The notes: generated by a model from the letters alone, not told the origin. Counted from the stretch's first letter, positions 12,533-24,549 are shown. The stretch is 64,000 nucleotides of DNA from Cornus controversa (GCA_026545225.1 CM048853.1:16680755-16744754); one strand, 5' to 3'. Numbers and translations are program-made.

Positions 12533-13756
12533 TCAAGGATGTGGTGGTGACTGAGCATCCGGATCTAAGTTTGCTTGGCGCATCAGTGCACGCATCATCC
12601 TCCTCATCTCTAGTTGCTCTTGGCGAGTGTCACGAAAGTGATCCGCCATCTCTGCTCTCATTGCACCAAACTGTGTGGAGACCTCTGTCTGTAAGGTGCC
12701 AAACTGGGCTGTCAACCCAGCAATCTGCCCTTCTAAGTATTGATAATCATGGCCACCAGCCTGTGCATGCACTTCCTCTTCCTCTGCCTCCATCTCCTCT
12801 GGATCATCTACCGGTGGTGGTACATCTACATGCTCTCCTCCTTGGGCCAACCGAGATACCTCACCAGGCGCCGCTATGACTCTCTGGTGCATATGAGATC
12901 GACTCAAGTTCCAGTCATGCGTGCCATAATGAAGGTCATGTGGAAAGGCAAGCTCATCCTCGTGGACTGCATACCCCTGTGATACAAGCAACTGGTGAAT
13001 AATAGTAGGGAATGGAAACTCCCAGTCACTTGCACTGTCTGGTACCTTGGCCACAACCTTGGAATAGAATTTCTCCATCTGGCCCCAAACAATCTGTGGG
13101 AATGACAGCCAATGCCCAAAATGTATGGCATATAAGGCTCTGAGGAACTCTTGACGTCTTTCGGTTTTATGTCCAATTGGACATACATTCTTGAGTAGCA
13201 CAGCGTCAAGGAACCATAAATGATTTGGCATTGAAGACTTTGAAGCTACATTCCTTTTCGGCCCAGAAAATTGGTTGGCACACAATCGTGCAACCACATT
13301 GCCCACCGACAACTCGTCGGGTAAAGGAGTGTAGATATGAGATAAATCAGCTGGGCATTCATGAGGACAACCCATGGCAATGGCAATGGATGACATGTCC
13401 ACTCGAACAATTGTTCCATCTACGGAAGAAGTAAGCACATCCCGCTCATCAGGTTTTGGTATTAAGTTTTGATAAAATACCTTGACAAGCCTCGGGTAAA
13501 TAGTAGATGAGAGTGGAACAAAAATGGATGCCGACCGACGACGACAGATGTCAGAAATCCCCCATCGTGTCTCGGGAAACATACCATAAAGTTCAGCTAT
13601 GTCAAACGTTGTTTCATAATTCAACGCCCTTGGATGCCATCTCTCTTGAATACCGTCTCGGCGAGATCGTGAAGAACCTGTGGTCGGATCATTCCTCGCT
13701 CGGCGAGGATTACGTGAACTTGAAGCATCTTGGTGACTTGCTCTCTTTGGTGCCAT
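12533..13756 (-). CDS. ORF3 of A1, intact (putative plant transposon protein domain)
   Basis: A 407-residue protein with no internal stop, the only intact ORF3 in the window. Residues 1-40 are basic and Ser/Arg-rich (a possible nuclear-localisation region). Residues ~45-270 form a globular part with the motifs ETTFDIAELYGMFPE, HECPADLSHIY and HLWFLDAVLLKN. Residues ~310-330 are acidic (EEMEAEEEEVH). Residues ~335-395 form a coiled coil (repeats like LTAQFGTLQTEVSTQFGAM). I see no signal peptide or transmembrane helix, so it is not a typical envelope protein. The ATG at 13756 is supported by the same start in A0 and A5. It sits about 0.9 kb downstream of the pol stop, so it needs its own expression route. 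Its function is unknown. Confidence 0.8.
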   Translation of the reverse strand: MAPKRASHQDASSSRNPRRARNDPTTGSSRSRRDGIQERWHPRALNYETTFDIAELYGMFPETRWGISDICRRRSASIFVPLSSTIYPRLVKVFYQNLIPKPDERDVLTSSVDGTIVRVDMSSIAIAMGCPHECPADLSHIYTPLPDELSVGNVVARLCANQFSGPKRNVASKSSMPNHLWFLDAVLLKNVCPIGHKTERRQEFLRALYAIHFGHWLSFPQIVWGQMEKFYSKVVAKVPDSASDWEFPFPTIIHQLLVSQGYAVHEDELAFPHDLHYGTHDWNLSRSHMHQRVIAAPGEVSRLAQGGEHVDVPPPVDDPEEMEAEEEEVHAQAGGHDYQYLEGQIAGLTAQFGTLQTEVSTQFGAMRAEMADHFRDTRQEQLEMRRMMRALMRQANLDPDAQSPPHP

Positions 13757-14645
13757 AGAAGTAGGAAAAGTGTAGTTGAGGAATTAAATCGAACACTTGG
13801 TGTGCACAATTCTTTTGTAACCTTCAACCTCCTTTTTCCGACAATTTTTTCACCCAAATCGAACAAGTGATTGCACCAAATTGATCCCCCAAACTTGGTC
13901 TTCAAAAGCCCTCAAAAAGATTTGAACAATTTCTTCAAGGAAAAACTTCACTTACTTTGATGTTAAACTTGAAAAAGTGTGAGCTTCCTTTGAGAACTAG
14001 TGATTTTTGATCCACTTTGATGTTGAAGTTGATGTTGATCAATGTGGAAACCTTGTATAATAATCACTAATTGAAGAAATTATTTTTTCGGATGATATAG
14101 GACTTGAATTGGAGTTCAAAGAGGCTTAGGATGCAAGTAGTAGCAACATAGGAGGATAAGGAGTCCATTTATAGCAAAAATATTCGGCCAGCCCACACAT
14201 GGGCTTGGGCGATCGATCCCCCCAAGGATGGGCCATCGATCGCCCACCTGCTGGTGGGTGATTTCTTGAAAAACAATGGGGCGATCGATCCCCCTTAAAT
14301 GGGGTGATCGATCCCCCTTCTGATGCCCTGCTGGACCTTCCATCGCCCAAGGTCGACCAAGACTTGATATTTTTGAGTCTCCATCGCCCAAGGTCGACCG
14401 AGAGCACGATTTTTCACCCGTCTTGAGTCCGAATACCTCGGTACACCTCTTGGCATCCTCCGGAAGCAACTTATACATCAAAAACTCAAAGAAAAAACAT
14501 TAAAACGCAACTAAAATTAAAGAAAAACTTAAGAAAACTAAAATCAAAAATTAAAATTAAAGAAAACTAAAAGAAATAAAGTATAGAAATACATACAAAA
14601 CCTACTATTTAACGTCCGTAGGAGACGATTGACTCTCCGAAGGGA
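13757..14645 (-). other. A1 region between pol and ORF3, palindromic GATC array
   Basis: Non-coding. About 14205-14320 carries four GATCGATC motifs, one in the context GCCATCGATCGCCC. Two copies of CATCGCCCAAGGTCGACC follow (about 14340-14358 and 14382-14400). A T/C-rich stretch and a CCCCCAAACTT copy lie near 13886-13897. The order of motifs is the same as in A0, A2/A3 and A5. Confidence 0.65.
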
Positions 14646-17225
14646 TTAAGTCGGATAGACGGGATCCGTCAAGTCGACGGACTCCACGTCTCTTCTTGGC
14701 ACACATCCTTCCACACAATGCTTCAACCTTTGGCCATTAACTTTCATCAAATTGATTTCAAACAATTGCTCATCCGGGAATGAGTCTCGAATAGGTAATG
14801 CATCGATTACCGGCTCAAACTCGATTCTAGATAAATGATCTGCAACCACATTCTCCGTCCCCTTTTTGTCTTTTATCTCCAAATCAAATTCTTGCAGCAA
14901 TAAAATCCACCGAATAAGACGCGGTTTGGTTTCTTTCTTTGCCAATAAATGTCTCAACGCTGCATGATCAGAATAGACAACCACCTTGGACCCCAATAGA
15001 TAAGAACGAAACTTGTCCAAGGCAAACACTACAGCTAGAAGCTCTTTCTCTGTGGTTGTATAATTGAGTTGGGCATCAGAGAGAGTCTTACTAGCGTAGT
15101 AGATGACATGTGGTCGTTTCTCTTCTCTCTGTCCCAACACGGCTCCTACTGCATAATCAGAGGCATCACACATGATTTCAAAAGGTACAGCCCACTTTGG
15201 AGACTGCATGATTGGTGCAGAGGATAACAGAGACCGAAGCTTTTCAAAAGCTTTCACACAATCTTCATCAAAGATAAAGGGAACATCTTTAGATAACAGA
15301 TGGCACAATGGTCGAGCTACTTTACTGAAATCCTTGATGAATCTTCTATAGAACCCGGCATAGCCTAAGAAAGATCGAACTTGCCTTACCGAAGTTGGAT
15401 GAGGCAAAGTTGCAATTAGGTCGATCTTTGCTTTATCAACTTCAATGCCCCTCTCTGAAACAATATGGCCCAATACAATACCCTCTTTCACCATAAAATG
15501 GCTCTTCTCCCAACTAAGTACCAGATTCCGTTCTCGACACCTCTGAAGCACAAGTGATAAATTACTCAAACAATGTTCAAAAGATGATCCAAAAACAGAG
15601 AAATCATCCATAAACACCTCCAAGAATTTTTCCACCATGTCAGAAAAGATGGCCATCATACACCTTTGGAATGTAGCCGGAGCATTACATAATCCAAAAG
15701 GCATACGACGATACGCAAAAGTACCAAAGGGACAAGTGAAAGTGGTCTTCTCTTGATCTTCTGGATCCATAGCTACTTGGTTATAACCAGAGTAGCCATC
15801 CAGAAAGCAATAATAGCTCTGACCAGCTAACCTTTCAAGTATTTGATCAATGAATGGAAGAGGGAAGTGGTCCTTCCTTGTCATAGAATTGAGCTTTCTG
15901 TAATCAATGCAAACTCGCCAACCTGTGGCAGTACGTTGTGGAACAAGCTCTCCCATGGAGTTAGGGACAATGGTAAGACCAGATTTCTTTGGAACCACTT
16001 GTGTCGGACTCACCCATGTGCTGTCAGAAATTGGATAAATGATTCCTGCATCAAGTAACTTGACAACCTCTTTCTTTACCACCTCCTTCATGTTGGGGTT
16101 CAACCGCCTCTGTGCCTCTCTGGTTGGCTTACATCCTTCTTCCAAATGGATTTTGTGCATGCAAACTGAGGGATCAATGCCCTTAAGATCAGCAACACTC
16201 CATCCAATTGCTTCCCGATGATGGTATAAAACCTCTACTAAGCTCTTCTCTTGAATTTCTGTCAGATCAGAGGCAATTATAACAGGAAGAGTTTTCTGTG
16301 CCCCCAAGAATACATACTTCAATTTGTCAGGCAAAGGCTTCAACTCTAATTCTGGAGGGGACTCCAATGAAGGAACTAAGGGAGTGCTAGAGAGAAAAGG
16401 TAGTGGCTCAATTGGAATTCTCCATGGTGGAGTATTCTGAATAGCATCCACTTCCAGCATAGCATGCACTTCTTCACACAACCCTTCATCATTAATGTTC
16501 TCAAAGTCATAAAAAGACTTACATACCTCCAGGGATTTTCGAGATATAGAGGATGAGACAAATTCCTCCACACATTCATCAATATCATCCATGCAGAACA
16601 CATCACTCTGATCTGGAGGGTGTTGGATGGCATTGAACACATTAAGCTTAACCTTCATGTTGCCAAAGGAAATATCCATGATCCCTGACCTACAATTTAT
16701 GCAAGCATCAGCAGTAGCTAAGAAAGGTCGACCAAGGATCACAGGAATGTGCCTCTTCGGATTGTGAACCGGCTCAGTGTCAAGTACAATGAAATCAACA
16801 GGAAAGTAGAACTTGTCCACTTTAATGAGCACATCTTCTATGATTCCTCGGGGTTGCTTTGTTGATCTGTCTGCAAATTGTAATACCACCGAGGTAGGCT
16901 TTAATTCTCCCAAGCCCAATTGTAAGTAAACTGAATAGGGTAGCAAATTCACACTTGCACCCAAATCAAGAAGAGCTTTATCCACATGGTGCTCCCCAAT
17001 AATGCATGAGATAGTTGGAGCACCAGGATCTTTGTACTTGGGAGGAGTACATTGCTGAATTATTGAACTCACTTGTTGTGGCAGCATTACTTTCTTTGGC
17101 ACATGACTTTTAGAACGCCTTTTCTGAGTGCACAAGTCCTTCAAAAATTTTGCATAAGGAGGAATTTGCTTGATGGCATCAAGGAGTGGCAAATTAATCT
17201 TCACTTGGCGAAACACCTCCATCAT
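14646..17225 (-). CDS. A1 protease-RT-RNase H polyprotein, integrase deleted
   Basis: 859 codons without a stop, in frame with the last part of gag but separated from it by a TAG at about 17232-17234. Domains in order: end of Gag (1-80), aspartic protease with DLGAS at ~87 and [10 protein letters not shown], linker, reverse transcriptase with FLDGYSGYNQ (~470) and the catalytic FMDD (~536), then RNase H with CDASDY (~685), the [13 protein letters not shown] helix and YSDHAAL, ending at ADHLSR (~798). Integrase is absent: after FPDEQLFEIN the frame passes straight into the polyprotein tail [10 protein letters not shown] and ends DLTDPVYPT. The deletion kept the frame. All catalytic residues of the remaining domains look intact, so cDNA synthesis is possible but integration is not. 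Confidence 0.9.
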   Translation of the reverse strand: MMEVFRQVKINLPLLDAIKQIPPYAKFLKDLCTQKRRSKSHVPKKVMLPQQVSSIIQQCTPPKYKDPGAPTISCIIGEHHVDKALLDLGASVNLLPYSVYLQLGLGELKPTSVVLQFADRSTKQPRGIIEDVLIKVDKFYFPVDFIVLDTEPVHNPKRHIPVILGRPFLATADACINCRSGIMDISFGNMKVKLNVFNAIQHPPDQSDVFCMDDIDECVEEFVSSSISRKSLEVCKSFYDFENINDEGLCEEVHAMLEVDAIQNTPPWRIPIEPLPFLSSTPLVPSLESPPELELKPLPDKLKYVFLGAQKTLPVIIASDLTEIQEKSLVEVLYHHREAIGWSVADLKGIDPSVCMHKIHLEEGCKPTREAQRRLNPNMKEVVKKEVVKLLDAGIIYPISDSTWVSPTQVVPKKSGLTIVPNSMGELVPQRTATGWRVCIDYRKLNSMTRKDHFPLPFIDQILERLAGQSYYCFLDGYSGYNQVAMDPEDQEKTTFTCPFGTFAYRRMPFGLCNAPATFQRCMMAIFSDMVEKFLEVFMDDFSVFGSSFEHCLSNLSLVLQRCRERNLVLSWEKSHFMVKEGIVLGHIVSERGIEVDKAKIDLIATLPHPTSVRQVRSFLGYAGFYRRFIKDFSKVARPLCHLLSKDVPFIFDEDCVKAFEKLRSLLSSAPIMQSPKWAVPFEIMCDASDYAVGAVLGQREEKRPHVIYYASKTLSDAQLNYTTTEKELLAVVFALDKFRSYLLGSKVVVYSDHAALRHLLAKKETKPRLIRWILLLQEFDLEIKDKKGTENVVADHLSRIEFEPVIDALPIRDSFPDEQLFEINLMKVNGQRLKHCVEGCVPRRDVESVDLTDPVYPT

Positions 17226-18909
17226 GTCATGCAGCTAGTCCCCTTGCTTCCCCAATTTGGATGCTTCAAGAAAACGTTGTGGGAAAGGAGCCTTGGGCTC
17301 ATAAGGAATTTCAGCACTTGGACTTGTGATCACTTTTTCTTCTTCTTTCTTTTCACCCACCTTATTGTCAATTATTTTCCCACTTCTCAAAGTGGTAATG
17401 GCTTGAACTTGCTCATGGTGTGGGTTGCTTGTGGAAGCTTGCATCCCTCTTGGATTAGCAATTGGTTGACTAGGGAGCTTCCCTTCTTCTCTTCTACTCA
17501 ATGAAGTAGCAAGCTGTCCAAACTGAGATTCCAGTTTGGAAATGGATTGAGAATGCGAGTGCACTAGCTGAACTGTAGATTGTACTGTTGCTGCAGTAGC
17601 TTGCACTGTCTCTATAAGAGAATCAAGCTTGTCAAATTTAGACAAGGTAAGAGTCAGCTTGTCTTCAATAGCAGAAATTCTTTGGGCCATAGGACTTTGT
17701 GTTTGATATTGCTGTTGAGGCACAAAAGTCCTAGGTTGATATGATGGTTGCATTGCTGCCCCTTGGTTACTGTAAGAAAACCAGGATGATTCCTCCATGT
17801 GGGATTGTAAGTATTACCTCGTGGAGGATTCATTGGTCCAGTGAAAGTGGCTTGAACTTGCTCATGTTGAATATCAAAAAATTGCCCATTGAAGGACAAT
17901 TGCTTATATTATGCATAGGACTAGAGCAAAATTCACAAGGGCCTAGCAATGAAGAATTTGAAGCAGAAGGAGTTTGATTGGCAGCCATAATTGCTGCTAC
18001 CTTCTGTGCAATTAAATCAATATCAGTTGGCATAGCTTCTGAAGCACCAACCTCAAAAATCCCATCAGCCATCCTGGTAGTGGCAGGTCTGCTAGAACGA
18101 GTAGAGGACACATGTTGTAGAGAGTTGTCACTAAGATTTTCAAATAAGGTCCATGCCTCTTCTTCACTCTTCAACATAAAAGTACCTACACATGACGCAT
18201 CAACCATCTGTCTGTTGGCTTCTGTGAGCCCTTCATGAAAACTCTGCACTAGTTGCCACTTAGGAACTTGATGATGGGGACACTTCCTAAGAAGGTCCTT
18301 GAATCTTTCCCATGTCTCATAAAATTGTTCCCCCTCATGTTGGGAGAAACCAGTGATAGCACGTCTGAACTGATTGGTCTTCCCTATCGGAAAATACTTC
18401 TTGAGAAACTCATGTTGCATCTGAGTCCAAGTCGTGATAGAACTAGCCGGTAGAGAGTTGAACCAATACTTTGCTTTGTCTTTCAGAGAGAATGGAAAAA
18501 GTCTCATTCTGAAAGCATCTTCAGAGAAGTTGTGAATTTTTGTAGTTGAGCACACTTCAATGAAGTCATCCAGATGCTTGTAAGGGTCTTCTTGAGTCAG
18601 CCCAAAATAAGATGGTAGCATCTGAATAATGCTGGACTTGATCTCATAATTCTGTGCTGTGACATTGGGCAGTTGAAAACCTGCTGGCGAGGTATATGTC
18701 TCAGGAACATAGTAGTCCCTAAGCAATCTAGCTCTTTCTCCATCAGCATTAGGAACAAGGTTATTATTCCTCTCTTCTGCCATGTTTTCAATTATTTCTT
18801 CCTCTTGCACAATGGTATCAACAGGGATGTTCCTCTGTTGTCTAAGAGTACGTTTAGGCTCAGGATCAAGAGGTATCAAAGGATCAGCCACAGAACGACG
18901 ACCTTGCAT
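17226..18909 (-). pseudogene. A1 gag with two one-base deletions and one stop
   Basis: ATG at 18909 (MQGRRSVADPLIPLDPEP). The N-terminal 350 residues are intact and carry the Gag core (FLKKYFPIGKTNQFRRAITG, ETWERFKDLLRKC) and the zinc-knuckle-like CEFCSSPMHNISNC. One-base deletions near 17885 and near 17780, seen by comparison with A0, move the reading through all three frames. It re-enters the pol frame at 17798 and meets a TAG at about 17232-17234 where other copies have a Lys codon. Gag would form the particle; here it is broken just after the zinc knuckle. Confidence 0.85.
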
Positions 18910-19030
18910 ATATTACTAAAAGCACCTGAAAAGAAAACAAAAACAAAATTAAAAATAAAATATAAAAATTTCCTAAACTAAAAATCCAATTAAAACTAAT
19001 TCTGTAAAATCCAATCAATCAAATAGATAA
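18910..19030 (-). promoter_or_regulatory. A1 5' leader between PBS and gag
   Basis: A short leader. It contains in the sense strand a pyrimidine-rich run ending TTTTCTTTTCAGGTGC about 20-35 bases before the gag ATG, resembling a 3' splice site. The same motif is kept in A5 and in the right-end copy. I could not find a convincing donor. Confidence 0.4.
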
Positions 19031-19048
19031 TCCCCGGCAACGGCGCCA
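19031..19048 (-). other. primer-binding site of A1 (tRNA-Asp type)
   Basis: In the element sense TGGCGCCGTTGCCGGGGA, which matches the 3' end of plant tRNA-Asp over 18 bases and is typical of Athila elements. It starts five bases after the LTR end. Confidence 0.92.
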
Positions 19049-19053
19049 AAAAT

Positions 19054-20563
19054 TGATTCGTGTGTGAGTGTGACTCAAAAAGTATATCAATTAAAAATTT
19101 CCACACTTCGCAATAGAACGAATTCCTTGCAGAATAGGGCTATCGAAAGGAATGGGTATCGTACCTCAGGGATTATGTTCTGATGAGTTGGAACACAGAA
19201 CTAATTCTAATTAAATTTATAAGAAAAGAATTCTGATTTTTAACTAATTAAAAAGATAAAATAAAATAAATCAAAGGTAAACAGATAATGAAGATAATAA
19301 GAGAGAAACCTAGGGTGTTTGACTTCACCACTAACTCCACAATCAATGGTCAATTGAATCAACTATAGGGGAATTACATCATGCATAAGTGGTGTCGGTG
19401 GCTACAAGCTCACCTTCATCCGTCAAGAAGATAACATATGATTAAGGCTAAGCCATGGACTATCTTCGATTGGCATGGGCCATCTGCCTAACTACTCTAA
19501 TCTAGGGTGCAGTATGGTTCATCTTCTCTAGGCATAATCCATCAAAGCTCATAACAATATATTCAGTGATTACCATTGTGTAATAATCTCTCTCATGATC
19601 ACAGAAAACAAAAGAGATTGAGTTCAATAACAACAACTAAATATCTAAGACAAGATAAGAAATCATTGAGATTGAATTTACAAGACTTTTATTGCTCAAT
19701 TCATTAATAAGAATCCTCACAATTACACAATCTATGCATTTATATAAAGGTCCCCAATAATTAAAACAATCAAACCATTGATGCTTTGTTAGGGCTACAT
19801 CAAAACCCTAGTGGATGAACTAGCCGCTCATGGTAGAAGAAGAAGCTTCAACTGTTGAGGAAGAAGACATCATCTTTCTGAATTACGCGTATGACTTCGT
19901 TCTCCAATGGCTCTGCAATATGTTTCTGTTCTCTTCTCAGCCCTCTCAGACTCTCCAAATCTCTGTGTAAGCTCTCTCTCTTCAGCCTCCAAGTCTTCCT
20001 TTTATTCCCCAAGAGAATTCACCAAAGTCCTAATCCAATTAGGAATTAATTAGGGTTTCCCGCAGCACTAATCAGGTGGGTTTTTCCTGCTGACTTCGGC
20101 CCAACATTTGACCCACTAGAAGTCCGATTCACGGAATTTTCGTGAAATACAAAAGTGTGCAGAATCAAATTTCGTTCAACCTTACGTGTAAATTATGTCG
20201 ATTTGAGGCTCGGAAATAAGACTTCTGGTCCGTTTTCCAAAACGGGATTAAGACTGCATTATGCGCAGATTTGGGCTTCAGGCCCGAAACCTTCTTAAGC
20301 AGCTGTAATTCTCTTGGACCTCTTTCTTGGGCTGATTTGAGTTGAAATAAATGGTTGAGTGAATCTCCTTGATGTAGGCTTCATCTCACCATCTTGGATG
20401 TCTTCTTTAAAAGCCCAAAATCACGGTTTTAACTGAAATAATTATTAAGGCCCTGAAAATACAGAAAACACTAAAACAAAGTAAAATCACAAAATAATAT
20501 ATCACTAAGAGAATAAAATACATAAGTTAAGAGGCTAGAATGCGTAACATTCAACGCCTATCA
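19054..20563 (-). repeat. 5' LTR of A1
   Basis: 1510 bp with TG...CA ends. In the element sense the TATA-like box (+ strand TATATAAA at 19741-19748) and the poly(A) signal AATAAA (+ strand TTTATT at 19688-19693) are about 50 bases apart, marking the U3-R region. The hairpin CTAGGGTTTTGATGTAGCCCTA lies at about 19788-19811. Confidence 0.92.
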
Positions 20564-21038
20564 CACACCACTGAAGATCATAAGGATCTAGTAGGTAATG
20601 CCAATGAAGATATCAGGTTAGCTTGCTGTTGTACCCAAAAACCTGACTTGCCCTCCCTGTTCCTCTTCCATCCTTGGCAACCCGAAGATGCCCCCGCACT
20701 ATTCACTTACTGTTTAGAGTCCCATAACCTCTAGGTGTCTCTCTCATCTTCTTCAACCACTAACGCTCTATCAATCACCTCATTGTAGGTCCTTAAACCT
20801 ACAATGGATACCCTCTTTCTGATAGAGGTTTTGATTCCCTTCACAAACTTCTTCACTTTGAATTCCTCATTCATCACCAACTCTGGGGCGAAGTGAGCTA
20901 ATAATGTAAATTTTGTCTCGTATCCCATAACATCTAAGTCCCCTTAGACTAGATCTATGAACTCTTGCTTCAATCGGTCTCTCACTGAAGCTGAAAATAA
21001 CTTATCAAAAAATAACCCTTTAAAGGTTTCCCAGCCCA
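20564..21038 (-). pseudogene. chromovirus-like gag (D), downstream half
   Basis: The minus strand reads the conserved chromovirus Gag core, with GWETFKGLFFDKLF, the motif FAPELVMNEEFKVKKFVKGI and RTYNEVIDRALVVEED. A TAA stands in it (about 20943-20945) where Gln would be expected. It continues exactly the gag reading that breaks off at 35954, so A2 split one gene. Its other end, at 20563, is joined to the A1 LTR. Confidence 0.85.
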
Positions 21039-22451
21039 TGATTCATGTGTGAGTGCATCTCAATTAAAATTATCACACTTCGCAATAGAACGAATTCCTT
21101 GCAGAATAGGGCTATCAAAAGGGGTGTCGAACCTCAGGGACTGTGGTCTGACTGAGTTGAATTGTTAGGATTAATTCTAATTAAATTTAAAAGAAAATAA
21201 TTTTGATTTTTATAACTAAATTAACTAATGAAGTAATTAAACAAAAGCAAGAAAAACTATTGAGTGTAGAGAATATAAGCTAAATCTAGGGTTATTGATT
21301 TCACCACTAACTTCACAATCAATGGTCAATTGAACTAACTATGGGGCGTCATATCATGCATAAGTGGTGTCGGTGGCTACAAGCTCACCTTCATCCGTCA
21401 AGAAGATAACATATGATTAAGGCTAAGTCATAGACTATCTTCGATTGGCATGGGCCATCTACCTAACTACTCTAATCTAGAGTGTAGGGTTCATCTTCTC
21501 TAGGCATAATTCATCAAAGCTTTTAATGATATATTCAGTGAAAACTATTGTGTAATAATCACTCTCATGATCACAGAAAATAAGAGGGACGAGTTCAATA
21601 ACAATAATCAAGTATCTAAGATAAGATAAGAAATCATTGAAACTGAATTTATAAGACCTTTATTGCTCAATTCTATAATAAGAATCCTCTAAATTATACA
21701 ATCTATGAATGAATACAAACATCTCCAATAATTAGAACAATCAAACCAGTGATGTTTAGTTAGGGCTACATCAAAACCCTGGTGGTTGAATTAGCCGCTC
21801 ATGATACGCCTTGTTCTCCAATGATTCTCCACTCCGAAAGCTCTTCAAAGCTGCTTCCAAGCCTCCTCAATACAGACCCAATTCATCACTTTTAATAGCT
21901 AAGAGAATATGAAGAGTCCCCACCTAATTAGGAGACAATTAGGGTTTCCCTCAGCCCCTAATCAGGTGGGTTTTTCTGCTGACTTTCGGCCCAAATTTTG
22001 ACCCAGTAGAAGTCCGATTCACAAAATTTATGTGAAATACAAAAGTGTCCAAAATCGAATTTCGTTCAACCATTATGGGAATTGAGTTAATTTAACGCTC
22101 AAAAATAAGAGTTTCGGGCCATTTTTCAAAACGGGATTAAAACTGTATTAAGCGTAGAATTGGATTTCAGCCCAAAATACCCTTCAGCAGTTATAATTCC
22201 CTTGGACCTCTTCCTTGGGCTGATTTGAGTTAAATTATGGAGTTGAATGGATCCATTTGATGTAGGCTTCATCTAACGCTCTTGGATACCATATTTAAAA
22301 GCCCAAAATCATAGTTTTAACTGAAATACTCATTAAGGCCCTGAAAATACAGAAAACACTAAAACGAAATAAAATCATAAAATAATCTATCACTAAGAGA
22401 ATAAAATACGCAAATTAAAAGACTAGAATGCGTAACATTCAACGCCGATCA
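21039..22451 (-). repeat. 3' LTR of A2
   Basis: 1413 bp, minus sense TGATCGGCGTTGAATG ... CACATGAATCA, followed by the polypurine tract at 22452-22463. It is a divergent subfamily of the family A LTR (for example it lacks the GAAGAAGAAGCTTCAACTG segment). Confidence 0.88.
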
Positions 22452-24431
22452 CACCCCCAAACTTACATATTGCTAGTCCCTTAGCAATAGAATAAAAGAA
22501 AACTAAAACAAAGGAAACTAACAAATACTAACTAAACTATCCAAACTCCACTTTCGTGAGAGAAACGATTGCATTTAGCATATGCAACAAGCCTTTAAAC
22601 CCCTAGGTTCCCCCTAGTGAACGAGTACAGTCTCGTGAGGGTTTCCAGAAATGATACCCACAAACATTCAAAATTCTGTTTCAACATCAATTCAAGAAGA
22701 AGATTACAATATATAGTTGCAAACTTGCATTCAAGAATAATTTCAAAATTTCAAATTCCACAATTCAAAGCAATGGTCCCCATGTCACATCAACATATCT
22801 CAAAGAAACCAACTCTAGCTCCCTCGTGAAAAGTGAACTAACAGTCCTCTCATGTAGCATAACCCAGCTCTGAATATATTAAGGCACATACCCCTTCAAC
22901 TCACTAGCTCCCCTTATTGAAATTATACTTCCAAACACGAATACATGACTTTTCTTTTTTCATTTTTTTTTCTTTGCTTTATTGCTTGTGCAATGTCTTG
23001 ATCTATTAAGCTTTCTGAAAGATCCATGTAGCAAGATTTCAGTCAGTGACTCCCAAACCAGATGGCTTTAGGGCACTAGGCGTTAAGACTCCCCAAAGAA
23101 CCTAATTACTCGAATCAGTCAAGCTACAAATCAAGACAACCAACACTCATCTTTTCTCACCCTTTCACTTTTGACGCGAACACTCCGTGCTTCTTGAGGC
23201 ATAGAGGCCCGATTACTCATGAAAAGGATCAAATTGATTTGCTTATTCAACATATTTATTATTATTTTTTTCTCATTGAAGTCAAGTAAAACACATCATT
23301 GGTACTCATTCTCAAGAGATACTAATTAATATCAAGCATATGTAACTCAATAACTCAGAGCCAAAATTTATACCTCACAAGATTATGTTAGTGTGTTTGT
23401 GCATGTGAGGAAACTAAAACCAATTACTCCAAAACATATCATTGCAAACCATGATTAAAACCACTTAAATTGAAACCACAGTTTTCAATCATTTAAAACA
23501 TACTCAAGAATTGCAAGTTACGCACCTACGTAAGGTACTAATCCCTTGAAAAATGTCAAAACATTCTATCTAAAAATAAAACAAAAGAAAATAAAATAAA
23601 AAACTAAGAACAGAAAATAAACAAAAAATCCTAAAACAAGAAAAATTTCATAAAAATTCCCCCCCCCATATGCAATAAAGCACATAAATAAGGCATCGCC
23701 TCACCCCAAACTTAAACTGTACATTGTCCTTAATGTACACCCAATAAAAGCATAGAGAAGAGTAAGAACGATGTTACCCGGACCATGGAGTAGTTGCAAG
23801 AAAATAGCACAAACCAATATCATGAAGGCAATGCAAGCACATCCCCCAAACTTGGATGTTACAACCTGTCAAAACAAACCACTATACCCCAAAGACCAAG
23901 TGAAATAACATGGGTGAAAATAAATATGAAATGGAAATTTTTTTTTTAAACTGAAGAAAAAAAAGAGAAAAAAAAAATATGAAAAATAAAATAAAGAAAA
24001 AAAATATAAAAATAAAAATAAAAAAGATAGTTACCTCCGAAAAATCAAAGAGAAGGTGGTGTCGGAGCATCCAAATCAACCAAATGGTCCACAATCAATG
24101 CACAATGTTCTCCCCCAAACTTGTACTTCAAAACCCCTCAAAGAAATCCAACCAATTTTTCAAAAATAAACCACACTTCTTTTGAAGAAGAAACTTGAGA
24201 AAGTTGGAGCTTCAATGAGAATTGGATATGAACAAGTTGGATTTAATGTTGATGATGATGATCATGGACACTCTTCAATCAATGTAATCATCAAGTAGAA
24301 ATTTTAGAATGTTGGTTGATGTAGGAGAGTCAAGAGAGTCCCAAAGCATGCAATTTTCGAGTGGGAGCATGAAGGTTTTGAAGAGGGAGCTAAATAACAT
24401 AAAATCCAAGCATTTGGGCATGTGGGGGCAT
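22452..24431 (-). other. A2 polypurine tract, 3' UTR and remnant of ORF3 region
   Basis: The polypurine tract is at 22452-22463. The conserved block spans about 22975-23240 with the hairpin at 23015-23042 (one stem base changed). A second polypurine-tract copy is at about 23702-23712 with the ACATTG...AATGT hairpin at 23721-23736. At about 24030-24110, where A1 has the whole ORF3, A2 has only a few tens of bases resembling its ends, so ORF3 has been deleted. T/A-rich sequence occupies about 23938-24030. Confidence 0.6.
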
Positions 24432-24549
24432 GGGCGATCGATCCCCCTTGGGCTGGGCGATCAATCGCCCAGCTGGTAGTCTCCTCTCTTGGCCAAATAA
24501 TGGGGGCAATCGATCCCCCTTCAAAGGGGCGATCGATCCCCCCTGTTGG
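24432..24549 (-). repeat. palindromic GATC array of A2, part 1
   Basis: Four copies of the GCGATCGATC-type motif (two slightly decayed to CAATCGATC and GATCAATCG). The array is interrupted by the A3 insertion; its continuation with the TCGCCCAAGGTCGACC motifs is at 32133-32225. Confidence 0.7.

Larger units (their letters stand above)
9389..20563 (-). mobile_element. A1: near full-length Athila-type element, family A
   Basis: An 11.2-kb element with two LTRs, a perfect tRNA-Asp PBS, gag, protease, RT, RNase H, ORF3, 3' UTR and polypurine tract in canonical order on the minus strand. Integrase is missing. By eye the two LTRs differ at about 15 sites plus one ~33-bp deletion, so it is young. 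The flanks do not match: ATCAG (9384-9388, inside A0 gag) on the left and CACAC (20564-20568, next to chromovirus gag) on the right. Either two insertions recombined or the right flank was later rearranged. Confidence 0.85.
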
